From assembly GCF_000092245.1 (NCBI RefSeq), contig NC_014166.1, forward strand, positions 930,001-994,000: DNA of 64,000 nt. Reading direction: 5' to 3'. Under the pieces are notes generated by a model. It was not told where the DNA came from. It did no database searches and worked only from the letters and a program-made list of their open reading frames with translations. The position numbers and the translations under genes are program-made. Below are positions 37,430 to 44,928 of the stretch, piece after piece (the first letter of the stretch is position 1; every line of letters begins with the position of its first letter). The stretch comes from Arcobacter nitrofigilis DSM 7299. Lineage in GTDB: Bacteria; Campylobacterota; Campylobacteria; Campylobacterales; Arcobacteraceae.

Positions 37430-38116
37430 TTAAGTCTCTTTTCTTTTCTTTTTTTTTCTAAAGCTTTTTTTACTTTTATGAAAACTTTTTTCTTCATCTA
37501 TTTTTTGATTATCATTTATTTTGATATTTAAATAAGTTCTTTCAAGTTCGATAAACACTTTTAGTAAAATTGCTGCCTCTTTATAAAAAATACTACTTTC
37601 ATGTGAATATATTTTTTTAATAAATAAATCAATTACATCATTTAGAACATTTATATAAATATCATTAATTAATATATTTTCATTTTGTGAAAAATCTTGT
37701 TCAATCAATGTTTGTAAAAAGCTAAATATAAAGCTTACATGATCTTCTGCTTCTTTAAAATTTTCACTATCTTTTCTAAATTTTGATTGTAATATGAGAT
37801 TTGTCATCTCAACTCTTTTTTTCCCATCATCTCTACCTTCTGCATAAAAAGAGGCTGTTGTAGGAATAAAAGAAGTACTAAGACTAAAGAAAACTTCATT
37901 GTTTTCTTCTTGTAGTTTTTCTAAACCTTTTTCTTGAAGAAAAATTTTCATTGCTTTTAGGGCTTTATCACTGTGTTCATCTATTGGATTAGCACTTAAT
38001 AGAGTTATTATATTTTGTATATTTTCATATTTTTCATTATCATTTATAAATGAAAATAGAGATGAAAAAAGTCCATAGTAAAGAGCTCTTGCTTTATTTA
38101 CTTCTTGAGTGTTCAT
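37430..38116 (-). CDS. TorD-like molybdoenzyme chaperone (FDH-2)
   Basis: A 228-residue helical protein with the same plan as the FDH-1 chaperone: FIPTTASFYAEGRDDGKKR and KEAEDHVSFIFSFLQTLIEQ align with its motifs. The ATG at 38116 is preferred over one three codons earlier because AAGG then has proper spacing. The C-terminus is very rich in lysine. A 101-base gap follows before the TAT protein gene. A small ORF overlaps its start by 23 bases. Confidence 0.78.
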   Translation of the reverse strand: MNTQEVNKARALYYGLFSSLFSFINDNEKYENIQNIITLLSANPIDEHSDKALKAMKIFLQEKGLEKLQEENNEVFFSLSTSFIPTTASFYAEGRDDGKKRVEMTNLILQSKFRKDSENFKEAEDHVSFIFSFLQTLIEQDFSQNENILINDIYINVLNDVIDLFIKKIYSHESSIFYKEAAILLKVFIELERTYLNIKINDNQKIDEEKSFHKSKKSFRKKKKRKET

Positions 38117-38261
38117 AATATTCATCCTTTAGTGATGTTAATAATTTTTTTGTTAATGCTTGTTGTGCAAATGAGTTTTTTTGATATGGTGATTTTTCTA
38201 AGTTAGTTTTTAAAAAAATAATTTGTGTGTTAATTTTAAATAAATAAAAATATTTGTGCAT
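38094..38261 (-). CDS. Possible 55-residue leader ORF of FDH operon 2
   Basis: A short ORF starting ATG at 38261 with AAGG eight bases upstream. It encodes 55 residues (MHKYFYLFKINTQIIFLK at the start) and ends inside the TorD-like gene, so it could couple translation. The ATG lies exactly 14 bases from the palindrome of box 2, as the ferredoxin ATG does from box 1, and the flanking bases are similar. It may be a real small gene, a decayed copy of the ferredoxin start, or chance. No homology recognised. Confidence 0.3.
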   Translation of the reverse strand: MHKYFYLFKINTQIIFLKTNLEKSPYQKNSFAQQALTKKLLTSLKDEYYEHSRSK

Positions 38262-38275
38262 AACATATGCCTTAA

Positions 38276-38293
38276 GGTAAAAATTAATTTACC
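38276..38293 (-). promoter_or_regulatory. Regulatory box 2, upstream of FDH operon 2
   Basis: GGTAAAAATTAATTTACC, inverted repeat GGTAAA-N6-TTTACC, in the 307-base gap between the divergent FDH-2 operon and the binding-protein gene. Similarity to box 1 extends through TTAAGGCATATGTTATG on the minus strand. The rest of the gap is AT-rich and holds the small ORF at 38094 and a TATAAT at 38398 for the divergent gene. Confidence 0.6.
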
Positions 38294-38397
38294 AATTTTA
38301 GTAAGATTTAACTTTGCTTATTCTTAAATTATTAATATTTAGTTATCAAAGTTAACTATATATATAAATTTATTTTATTTTAAGTTTAATATTATGA

Positions 38398-38403
38398 TAT
38401 AAT
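38398..38403 (+). promoter_or_regulatory. Putative -10 box of the binding protein-kinase-regulator operon
   Basis: TATAAT preceded by ATGA, 20 bases before the TTG start of the binding-protein gene and upstream of its AAGGAG site. Confidence 0.5.
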
Positions 38404-38423
38404 TTCAACTTTAAGGAGTTAGA

Positions 38424-39569
38424 TTGTTAAGGTTTTTATTTATTTTTGGGATAATTATAATTGCTATTTATAATATATTTAAAGTTGATACATATGATAA
38501 TAAAGTCATTATAGTTGGCTCTTCTTTACCAAAAACAGGGATAATAAAATCTTGGGGAGAATCTGTTATTTCTGGTGCAAACTCTTATTTTAAGTTTGTA
38601 AATGATACAAAATTATTGGGTGATGAGACAATAAAGTTTTTGACATATGATGATAAATATGAACCTGAGTTAACTATAGATAATACTGAAAAACTAATTA
38701 ATAATGATAAAGTTTTTGCTTTATTTGGTTTTGTAGGTACTCCAACGGTAAAAGCAATTTTACCAATATTACAAGATAGTAAGATACCATTTTTTGCTGC
38801 ATTTACAGGTGCATCTTTTCTAAGAAATGAAGAAAATAATAATTTTATAAATTTAAGAAACTCTTATGAGCAGGAGATTGAAAGGTTAGTTTATTATTTA
38901 AATAATAAAAAGGGTTTAAAAAGAATAGCTGTTTTTTATCAAAATGATGATTATGGAGAGGAGGGTTATGTTGCACTCTTAAAGAGTTTAAAAAGAAGAA
39001 AATTACCCTTAATATCTGAGGGATCTTATAAAAGAAATACTTTATCTATAACCCATGCTTTTAATGAAATAAAAGATGCAAAACCAGAAGCTATAATAAT
39101 GATAGGTGCTTATCAAGCAAATGCACTTTTTATAAAAAAAGCTAAAGAGAATGAAAATTTTAAAAATACTATTTTTTGTAATATCTCTTTTGGAGATGCA
39201 AATGCTATGGTAACTGAGTTGAATAAATATAAAGTTAATACTAAAAATTTGATTTTTTCTCAAGTAGTTCCAAGTTATACAGATACTTCACTTCCTATTG
39301 TTAATGAATATCAAACTTTGATGAAAAAATATTATCCAAATGTCAAATTAGGTTTTATTTCTTTTGAGGCATTTTTAGGTGCAAAAGTTTTAGTAAGTGC
39401 AATTTCAAGAATAAATGGTGATAAAACAAGAAATAAATTGATTGCAGCTTTAGAAAAAACTCCAAGTAGTGATTTAGAAGGAATTACAATAAAGTACAAA
39501 AACTCTCAACTTTTAAACAAAACATATCTTTTTAGATATGAAAATAAAATTTTTACTGAGATTAAATAA
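38424..39569 (+). CDS. ABC-type substrate-binding protein (Peripla_BP_6), likely sensor partner
   Basis: A 381-residue protein starting with TTG behind AAGGAG. A short N-terminal hydrophobic segment (residues about 2-17) works as signal or anchor. The rest is a type I periplasmic binding fold of the branched-chain amino acid/amide family: VGSSLPKTGIIKSWGESVISG, then FGFVGTPTVKAILPI and IAVFYQNDDYGEEGY. No permease or ATPase genes follow; the next genes are a histidine kinase and a response regulator, overlapping by one base. So it probably presents a small ligand to the kinase rather than to a transporter. Confidence 0.83.
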   Translation: MLRFLFIFGIIIIAIYNIFKVDTYDNKVIIVGSSLPKTGIIKSWGESVISGANSYFKFVNDTKLLGDETIKFLTYDDKYEPELTIDNTEKLINNDKVFALFGFVGTPTVKAILPILQDSKIPFFAAFTGASFLRNEENNNFINLRNSYEQEIERLVYYLNNKKGLKRIAVFYQNDDYGEEGYVALLKSLKRRKLPLISEGSYKRNTLSITHAFNEIKDAKPEAIIMIGAYQANALFIKKAKENENFKNTIFCNISFGDANAMVTELNKYKVNTKNLIFSQVVPSYTDTSLPIVNEYQTLMKKYYPNVKLGFISFEAFLGAKVLVSAISRINGDKTRNKLIAALEKTPSSDLEGITIKYKNSQLLNKTYLFRYENKIFTEIK

Positions 39570-41152
39570 TGAAAAACTTTTTTTATAAAATTTTAACTTA
39601 TTTTGATAAATTAAGTTTTTCTTATAAAACATATTTTTTGATTTTTATTATAACAAGTGGAATGATTTGTATAGTTTTATTATCTCAAATTTCAATTTTT
39701 ACATTAAAAGAAGATTTTGATAGATTTTTTAATAAGAGAACAAAATCTTTAATAAAATTAGAAAACATAAAAGATACATATAAAGTAAATATTCAAGATA
39801 CCCTAAAAGATTTAGATAACAAAAATCTAAATTTTGAGCAAGCCGAGGGTGTATTATCTTTAGGTAAACAATTAATTAGAAAAAATTGGGAATCATACAC
39901 AAAAGATATAAATAAAGACTCGGAAGTAATTATAAGCTCTTTTATTAAAAAATTTATTATTACAAGAAATATAAATGGTGATAATGAGATTTTAAAAGAG
40001 AATATTATGAAAAATATTGATTCTAAAATGGCATCAATAGAAAAGACATTAGTTAGTTTAAATTACAAACCAAATAGTAAACAAATAGCTAATTTAAACT
40101 TGCAAATAAATGCTATAACTATATATATAACTAGTTTGATTAATTATGATTTATCAATTGCTATAAATGAAAAGAACGATACTCAAAAGGTATTTAAGGT
40201 AATTATTATATTTTCTATTATTTCAATATTTATGGTTTTTTTATTTTCAATTCTTTTATCCATTTTTATTACTAACAACTTCAAAAAACTTAACAATTCA
40301 TTGGAAAAAAATGTTGCAGAAAAGACAAAAGAATTGATAAAATTAAATGATACTTTAGAAAAGAAAATATCAAAAGAAGTTTCACAAAATAGAAAAAAAG
40401 ATATTATAATGTTCCAACAAGCAAGACTTGCAAGTTTAGGAGAGATGTTAAATAATATAGCACATCAGTGGAGACAACCTTTAGGGTCTATTACAATGAT
40501 AGTACAAAGTTTTCAAACAAAAATGAGTTTAGGAAAACTTACAAATGAATTTATAGATGAAAAAGTAAATGATGCTTTATTACTTGCTAATAATATGTCA
40601 AATACTTTGGATGACTTTAAAAACTTTTTTTCACCTGATAAAGCAAAAATAAAATTTGATATTGAAAAATGTATTGAACACTCAATTGAGTTATCAAAAT
40701 ATCTTCTTTCAAAAGAGAATATTAAAATAGAACTTATTATAAAAGACAAAATTACTTTAAACAATTATTACAATGAAATTTCTCATGTATTTCTAAATAT
40801 TATTTCAAATTCAAAAGACGCTTTATGTGCTAATATTGATAAAAATGATAGAATTATTAAAATAATGGTGAATAGGTATAAAAATAATGCAATTATAAAT
40901 ATGATGGACAATGGTGGGGGAATCCCACAAGAAATTGTTCCTAAGATTTTTGAACCATATTACACAACAAAATATAAAAGTGCAGGTACAGGAATAGGGC
41001 TTTATATGTCAAAACAAATTATTGAAAAACATATAAATGGCTCAATTATTTATAAAAATATTGTGCATAAAATTAAAGATAATAAAAATTATAATTGTTC
41101 ACTTTTTACAATAAAAATACCAATAAATGATGAGGATGTAGATGAAAAATAG
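39569..41152 (+). CDS. Membrane sensor histidine kinase
   Basis: 527 residues. Two membrane helices (about 20-42 and 207-232) bracket a helical periplasmic sensor region; a coiled coil follows. The HisKA-like site is ASLGEMLNNIAHQWRQPLGSI (His near residue 298), typical of Campylobacterota kinases, and the ATPase domain has N-box NIISNSKDAL, MDNGGGIP and GTGIGLYMSKQII. No PAS domain. It is encoded between a binding protein and a response regulator and starts at the last base of the former, so signal input via the binding protein is likely. Confidence 0.92.
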   Translation: MKNFFYKILTYFDKLSFSYKTYFLIFIITSGMICIVLLSQISIFTLKEDFDRFFNKRTKSLIKLENIKDTYKVNIQDTLKDLDNKNLNFEQAEGVLSLGKQLIRKNWESYTKDINKDSEVIISSFIKKFIITRNINGDNEILKENIMKNIDSKMASIEKTLVSLNYKPNSKQIANLNLQINAITIYITSLINYDLSIAINEKNDTQKVFKVIIIFSIISIFMVFLFSILLSIFITNNFKKLNNSLEKNVAEKTKELIKLNDTLEKKISKEVSQNRKKDIIMFQQARLASLGEMLNNIAHQWRQPLGSITMIVQSFQTKMSLGKLTNEFIDEKVNDALLLANNMSNTLDDFKNFFSPDKAKIKFDIEKCIEHSIELSKYLLSKENIKIELIIKDKITLNNYYNEISHVFLNIISNSKDALCANIDKNDRIIKIMVNRYKNNAIINMMDNGGGIPQEIVPKIFEPYYTTKYKSAGTGIGLYMSKQIIEKHINGSIIYKNIVHKIKDNKNYNCSLFTIKIPINDEDVDEK

Positions 41153-41804
41153 GGATTTGAGTATATTACGAGATTTTAATGTTTTGTATTTAGAAGATGA
41201 TGAAAATTTGTTAAAACATACTTCAGATGTTTTAGAGGATTTTGTAAATAATATATATGCTATTAAAACTTCAAGTGAAGCAATGGATATTTTATTGAAT
41301 AAAAAAGTTGATGCTATTATTTCAGATATTTTATTGGAAAATGAAAATGGAATTGATTTTTTAAAACATATAAAAAGCAAAAATATTAATATTCCTACTA
41401 TCCTTACAACAGCTCATACAGATACAAATTATTTACTTGATGCGATAAAATTAAAAGTTGAAAACTATATAGTAAAACCTATAAATATAAAAGAGTTACT
41501 TAATACTTTGCATGATATTTTATTGCCAATTGTTCAACAAAAAGAGATACAAAAAAGTAGAAGTGTTATAAGAACAATTGCTGCAATTACTGATAGTAAA
41601 CAAGTTGCTATTGTGAAACATATAATAAATAATTTAGATAATGAAAATCAATTTGTAGCTTCATATACAGATATTATGGAAGAGTTTTCTATTTCAAAAC
41701 CAACTTTGATAAAACTATTTAAAGAGCTTTCAGAAAAAAATATTTTGGTAAAAGTACAACACAAAACGTATAGGTTCAATGCCCCTTCTTTGGAGAGCTT
41801 ATAA
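41142..41804 (+). CDS. Response regulator with C-terminal winged-helix-like domain
   Basis: 220 residues. The receiver domain (about 12-130) has acidic pair EDD, phospho-acceptor Asp near 62 (IISDILLENENG), TTAHTD and the VKP lysine motif. The C-terminal part (about 140-220) contains a helix-turn-helix (DIMEEFSISKPTLIKLFKEL) followed by a wing-like VQHKTYRF. It overlaps the kinase gene by 11 bases. As the only response regulator in the window, beside the FDH operons, it is a candidate to bind the box upstream of them; that link is inference only. Confidence 0.9.
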   Translation: MKNRDLSILRDFNVLYLEDDENLLKHTSDVLEDFVNNIYAIKTSSEAMDILLNKKVDAIISDILLENENGIDFLKHIKSKNINIPTILTTAHTDTNYLLDAIKLKVENYIVKPINIKELLNTLHDILLPIVQQKEIQKSRSVIRTIAAITDSKQVAIVKHIINNLDNENQFVASYTDIMEEFSISKPTLIKLFKELSEKNILVKVQHKTYRFNAPSLESL

Positions 41805-41852
41805 AGTCCATCTTTTAAAATATGAACTTTATATTTTAGAGTTGATTTAATA

Positions 41853-42137
41853 TTATTTTTTGTATTCAGAAGTTGAAAGAACTATACCTTCATATGAAGT
41901 TGTTTTAATAGCTGCTAATATATCAGCTAGTTTTACCTTTTCATCATAAATAACTGTTGCTTTTTTTGTATTTAGTCTTACACTAACTTTTTCTACACCA
42001 TCAACTTTTTTAATTGCTTTTTTTACAGCAATAGTACATAAAGGACAATGCATTTTTTCAACTTTTATAATGCTAATATTTGAAGCAAAAATAAAAGAAC
42101 ATAAAGATAAAAGTAAAATAAATGTTTTCATATTCAA
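41853..42137 (-). CDS. Periplasmic heavy-metal-binding protein (MerP-like)
   Basis: 94 residues: signal peptide (about 1-18) and an HMA domain with metal motif MHCPLC (GMTCxxC variant) and VEKVSVRLNTKKATVIYDE. Last gene of a three-gene operon, overlapping the MerT-like gene by four bases. It probably captures a thiophilic metal in the periplasm and passes it to the membrane partner. No mercuric reductase is present, so mercury is not proven as the substrate. Confidence 0.85.
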   Translation of the reverse strand: MNMKTFILLLSLCSFIFASNISIIKVEKMHCPLCTIAVKKAIKKVDGVEKVSVRLNTKKATVIYDEKVKLADILAAIKTTSYEGIVLSTSEYKK

Positions 42138-42460
42138 TCCATAAATAGTGGTATTAGCTCAGGGTATAATAATAAAAAAAAGATTAAAGAAAAAAATAGT
42201 GTTGCAAAGACAATTTGTACTGCTCTTTGTTTTTTTGTACATTTACATGATATTTTCTTTTTAAATCTTTTTATTCCTAAAAATAATAGTGCAAAGGTTA
42301 TTATAACCATTGGAATTCTTAAAAAACCAAGTTCAGTAAAGTATGTCAATACTCCACTTGATATTCCAAAAAATAAGAATAAAAATGCTGGTAAACAGCA
42401 TAGTGTTGATAATAGGGCAGTTAATACTGCTCCTATTATTGGAATATTTATTTTATTCAT
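42134..42460 (-). CDS. MerT-like metal transporter
   Basis: 108 residues with three hydrophobic segments. The vicinal cysteine pair in the first helix (LLSTLCCLPAFLFLF) and a cytoplasmic CKC pair (ISCKCTKKQR) are arranged as in MerT. It would take a metal from the MerP-like protein and move it inwards. It overlaps the transglutaminase gene by four bases, and there is no merA or merR nearby. Confidence 0.8.
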   Translation of the reverse strand: MNKINIPIIGAVLTALLSTLCCLPAFLFLFFGISSGVLTYFTELGFLRIPMVIITFALLFLGIKRFKKKISCKCTKKQRAVQIVFATLFFSLIFFLLLYPELIPLFMD

Positions 42461-43548
42461 TTATGCTCTTGTGAGATATAACTATAAGAGAAGTTTTTCG
42501 CATCATAATAATCTAATGGATCTTCTCCATTTTCTGCATATGGATATCCTAACATATTAAGTGGATATTGTGCAGGTTTTGGATTTAGTACAAAATCTCT
42601 TGCATAGTTAAATGCTACCCAGTTCATTTCCCAATTTCCAAACATGAATTTTTTCGCATCTTTTACTTTTTGGTCTGCATTTGTAAGTTTTTCTGCAAGT
42701 CTTACTTTTGTAACATCAGCAGGATCAGCAGGAACCCAACCTAAACCACTTAGGTAGAACTCGGCACGACAATGTTGACCACCAGTTATTTTTGCTAAAC
42801 CATTTGCATCTGCTTTACCGCAAGCTTTAGCAATTTTTGATTTACCAACTCTTATTCCAAATACTTCTCTTGCTGGAATATTTGCATTTCTAAGTAGTGT
42901 TACAAAAACAGAACTAATATCTGTACATTTTCCACCATAGATTTTCTCTTCAATTGCTTTTTTAGCATCACCAACTCCACAACCAATTACACTATTATCT
43001 CTGTACATAGTTGTAACTGTCCAATCATAGATTGCTTTAGCTTTTTCAAGTGGGGTTTTTGCATCTTTGATTATATTATCAGTAAATGCTTTCATTTTGT
43101 CACTTACTGGAATATGTTTAGTTCCTTCTAAGAACTTTTGAACATCTTTAGGGTAGTTCATATTATTTTTAGCAAGTTTTAGATTATGCTCTTTTTGCAT
43201 AGTTACCATATCAATTGTAACAGTTAAGACTCTTTTTTTAGTCCCTTTATTCCATTTTGCATAAAGTACTTTTGTATCATAATCATTTTTTGCAATATAT
43301 GCTTCTGCATAGTTTCCTTCATACTTTAAGTTTGCAACTTTTTGATATGAAGAATCAAGAGGAATTGGAACCCATAATTGAGTCTCTTCATCACTTGGTT
43401 TGATTTCAAATTTATTTGTAATTGTAAATTTTCTAGTACCTTCTTTGATTCCAAAAGCATTTGTCTCTTTTGCGCTTAAAAAGCTTGGGCTTACAAGCAT
43501 AGTTGTAGTAAGTAGTGCTGAACCTTTTAAAAATGTTCTTCTTTCCAT
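42457..43548 (-). CDS. Transglutaminase-like protein with TAT signal
   Basis: 363 residues. It begins MERRTFLKGSALLTTTMLVS, a twin-arginine signal. The transglutaminase-core catalytic triad is visible: GGKCTDISSVF (Cys near 208), QHCRAEFYL (His) and WVPADPADV (Asp). The protein should be exported folded and acts as a protease-like or cross-linking enzyme; its substrate is unknown. It is the first gene of an operon with the MerT- and MerP-like genes, an unusual partnership. Box 3 lies 140 bases upstream. Confidence 0.85.
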   Translation of the reverse strand: MERRTFLKGSALLTTTMLVSPSFLSAKETNAFGIKEGTRKFTITNKFEIKPSDEETQLWVPIPLDSSYQKVANLKYEGNYAEAYIAKNDYDTKVLYAKWNKGTKKRVLTVTIDMVTMQKEHNLKLAKNNMNYPKDVQKFLEGTKHIPVSDKMKAFTDNIIKDAKTPLEKAKAIYDWTVTTMYRDNSVIGCGVGDAKKAIEEKIYGGKCTDISSVFVTLLRNANIPAREVFGIRVGKSKIAKACGKADANGLAKITGGQHCRAEFYLSGLGWVPADPADVTKVRLAEKLTNADQKVKDAKKFMFGNWEMNWVAFNYARDFVLNPKPAQYPLNMLGYPYAENGEDPLDYYDAKNFSYSYISQEHK

Positions 43549-43687
43549 GGGTAATAACCTCTAATAGTATTTCGTCCTATCAAGAGATAAAGTAAATAAA
43601 TTCACATTAACTCAAACCATAACCTATGGTCTTGAACTATATTTATCCCATAATGGTATTGTAAGATTTATAAACATGTGCTTAAAA

Positions 43688-43705
43688 AGTAAAAAATATT
43701 TTACC
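43688..43705 (-). promoter_or_regulatory. Regulatory box 3, transglutaminase / yedF intergenic region
   Basis: AGTAAAAAATATTTTACC, with GTAAA-N6-TTTAC core. Read on the minus strand (towards the transglutaminase gene) it is followed by TTTTTAAGCACATGTTTAT, similar to the flank of boxes 1, 2 and 4. The 16 bases GCTTAAAAAGTAAAAA are identical in boxes 3 and 4. It lies in a 238-base gap that holds no other gene. Confidence 0.55.
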
Positions 43706-43752
43706 TAGCTTTAAACACCTTTTAATTAATTGAGTTGTAATATATTTTAAAA

Positions 43753-43778
43753 TAACCTATGGAATAGGTACACATAAA
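43753..43778 (+). promoter_or_regulatory. Motif shared by the yedF and selD upstream regions
   Basis: Starts TAACCTATGGA and ends ACATAAA, eight bases before the yedF start. The selD upstream region has TAACTCATGGA...ACATAAA at 46511-46536, with 20 of 26 positions identical. It could be a promoter/operator or an mRNA leader signal common to selenium genes. Confidence 0.45.
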
Positions 43779-43786
43779 GGTATAAA

Positions 43787-44131
43787 ATGAAAACTTCAAA
43801 AAAAACTCTTTTTTTAAAATCAGATAAAGTCGGAGAAGGTGAATTAGGTTCAATGCTAATAAAAGGCTTTTTAAGTGCTATTATAGAACAAGAAAATACA
43901 CCAGAATCTATTATTTGTGTGAATAGTGCTGTGCTTTTAACTACAGCTGATGAAGATAATGAAATTGTTGCTATTTTGAAAAAGATAGAAGAAAAAGGTG
44001 TTAAGATCTACTCTTGTGGAACTTGTCTTGATTATTATAATAAGAGAGATGATTTAAAAGTTGGAGTTGCGGGAAATGCAATGGATACGGTAAAATCTCT
44101 TCTAAGTGAAAATATAGTCTCTTTTAATTAA
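43787..44131 (+). CDS. yedF: YedF-type selenium-metabolism protein, DsrE domain only
   Basis: 114 residues with the DsrE-like C-terminal half of YedF: KVGEGELGSMLIKGFLSAI and the cysteine motif IYSCGTCLDYY at about residues 78-88. The usual N-terminal TusA domain is missing, so it is a short form. YedF proteins co-occur with the selenocysteine genes and are thought to handle selenium or sulfur; the exact reaction is unknown. The start has AAAGG. It is divergent from the transglutaminase operon and convergent with the activase gene. Confidence 0.85.
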   Translation: MKTSKKTLFLKSDKVGEGELGSMLIKGFLSAIIEQENTPESIICVNSAVLLTTADEDNEIVAILKKIEEKGVKIYSCGTCLDYYNKRDDLKVGVAGNAMDTVKSLLSENIVSFN

Positions 44132-44134
44132 TTC

Positions 44135-44162
44135 AATCAGCAGAAATCTTTTTCTGTTGATT
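44135..44162. terminator. Bidirectional terminator between yedF and the activase gene
   Basis: AATCAGCAGAAA and TTTCTGTTGATT form a 12-bp stem with one G-U pair and a four-base loop between the convergent gene ends, with A/T tails on both sides. Confidence 0.75.
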
Positions 44163-44166
44163 AAAT

Positions 44167-44928
44167 TTATACTTCTTGATAGATTTCATATCCACAAAGA
44201 GCAGCACCTATCGCTCCTGTTAGTTGAGGATATTTAGATGGCAGAATAGTTTTTTCTAATTTTTCAGATAAAAGGCTTACTAAAAAACTATCTAATGCTC
44301 CTCCACCTGTAAAGAGTATTACCTCACTTTTACAAGCAAACTTGTTAGCCATAGAGGCAAGTCTTGAAGCTATTGATTCATGTACAGCATAACAGATATT
44401 TGAAGCACTCTCTCTTTTTGCAATTAAAGAAACTACTTCAGATTCTGCAAAAACAGCACACATACTTGAAATGGATAATTTTTTATTAGCATCAAATCCA
44501 ATCTTTGAAAATTCATCTAAATTTAGACCCATTCTATTTGCAGCTATTTCTAAAAACTTACCAGTTCCAGCAGCACATTTATCATTCATTTTAAAATCTA
44601 CAAAACCGCCACTTTTATCTAGAAGTATTACCTTACTATCTTGTCCTCCCAAATCAATAACCATTTGGGCATCATTATTAAAAAAGTATGCACCTTTTGC
44701 ATGTGCTTTTATTTCACTTATTACAAGACAGGAGAAGGTTTCTTCTATCATATGCCGACCATATCCTGTAGAAACTAGCATTTTTATATCTTTATCTTTT
44801 AGATATTTTTTTACTATTTCATCTTGATTTACAATAGTTGGAATAACACTCATATCAACTAGCTCTTTTTTTTCATTGATTCCACATATTTTAGTATATG
44901 TGGAACCAACATCAACACCCCAATACAT
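44167..44928 (-). CDS. CoA-dehydratase-type activase (BadF/BcrA/YjiL family)
   Basis: A 253-residue ASKHA-fold ATPase with an N-terminal phosphate loop (GVDVGSTYTK), the cluster-binding cysteines in KCAAGTGKF and SMCAVFAESEVV, and the adenosine motif FTGGGAL. Two such subunits share one [4Fe-4S] cluster and drive an electron uphill into a partner reductase at ATP cost. It overlaps that partner, the next upstream gene, by one base. Confidence 0.92.
   Translation of the reverse strand: MYWGVDVGSTYTKICGINEKKELVDMSVIPTIVNQDEIVKKYLKDKDIKMLVSTGYGRHMIEETFSCLVISEIKAHAKGAYFFNNDAQMVIDLGGQDSKVILLDKSGGFVDFKMNDKCAAGTGKFLEIAANRMGLNLDEFSKIGFDANKKLSISSMCAVFAESEVVSLIAKRESASNICYAVHESIASRLASMANKFACKSEVILFTGGGALDSFLVSLLSEKLEKTILPSKYPQLTGAIGAALCGYEIYQEV

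Noticed and set aside
41853-42460. A mercury resistance operon
   Set aside because: MerT- and MerP-like proteins are present, but no merA or merR and the partner is a transglutaminase, so mercury resistance is not supported.
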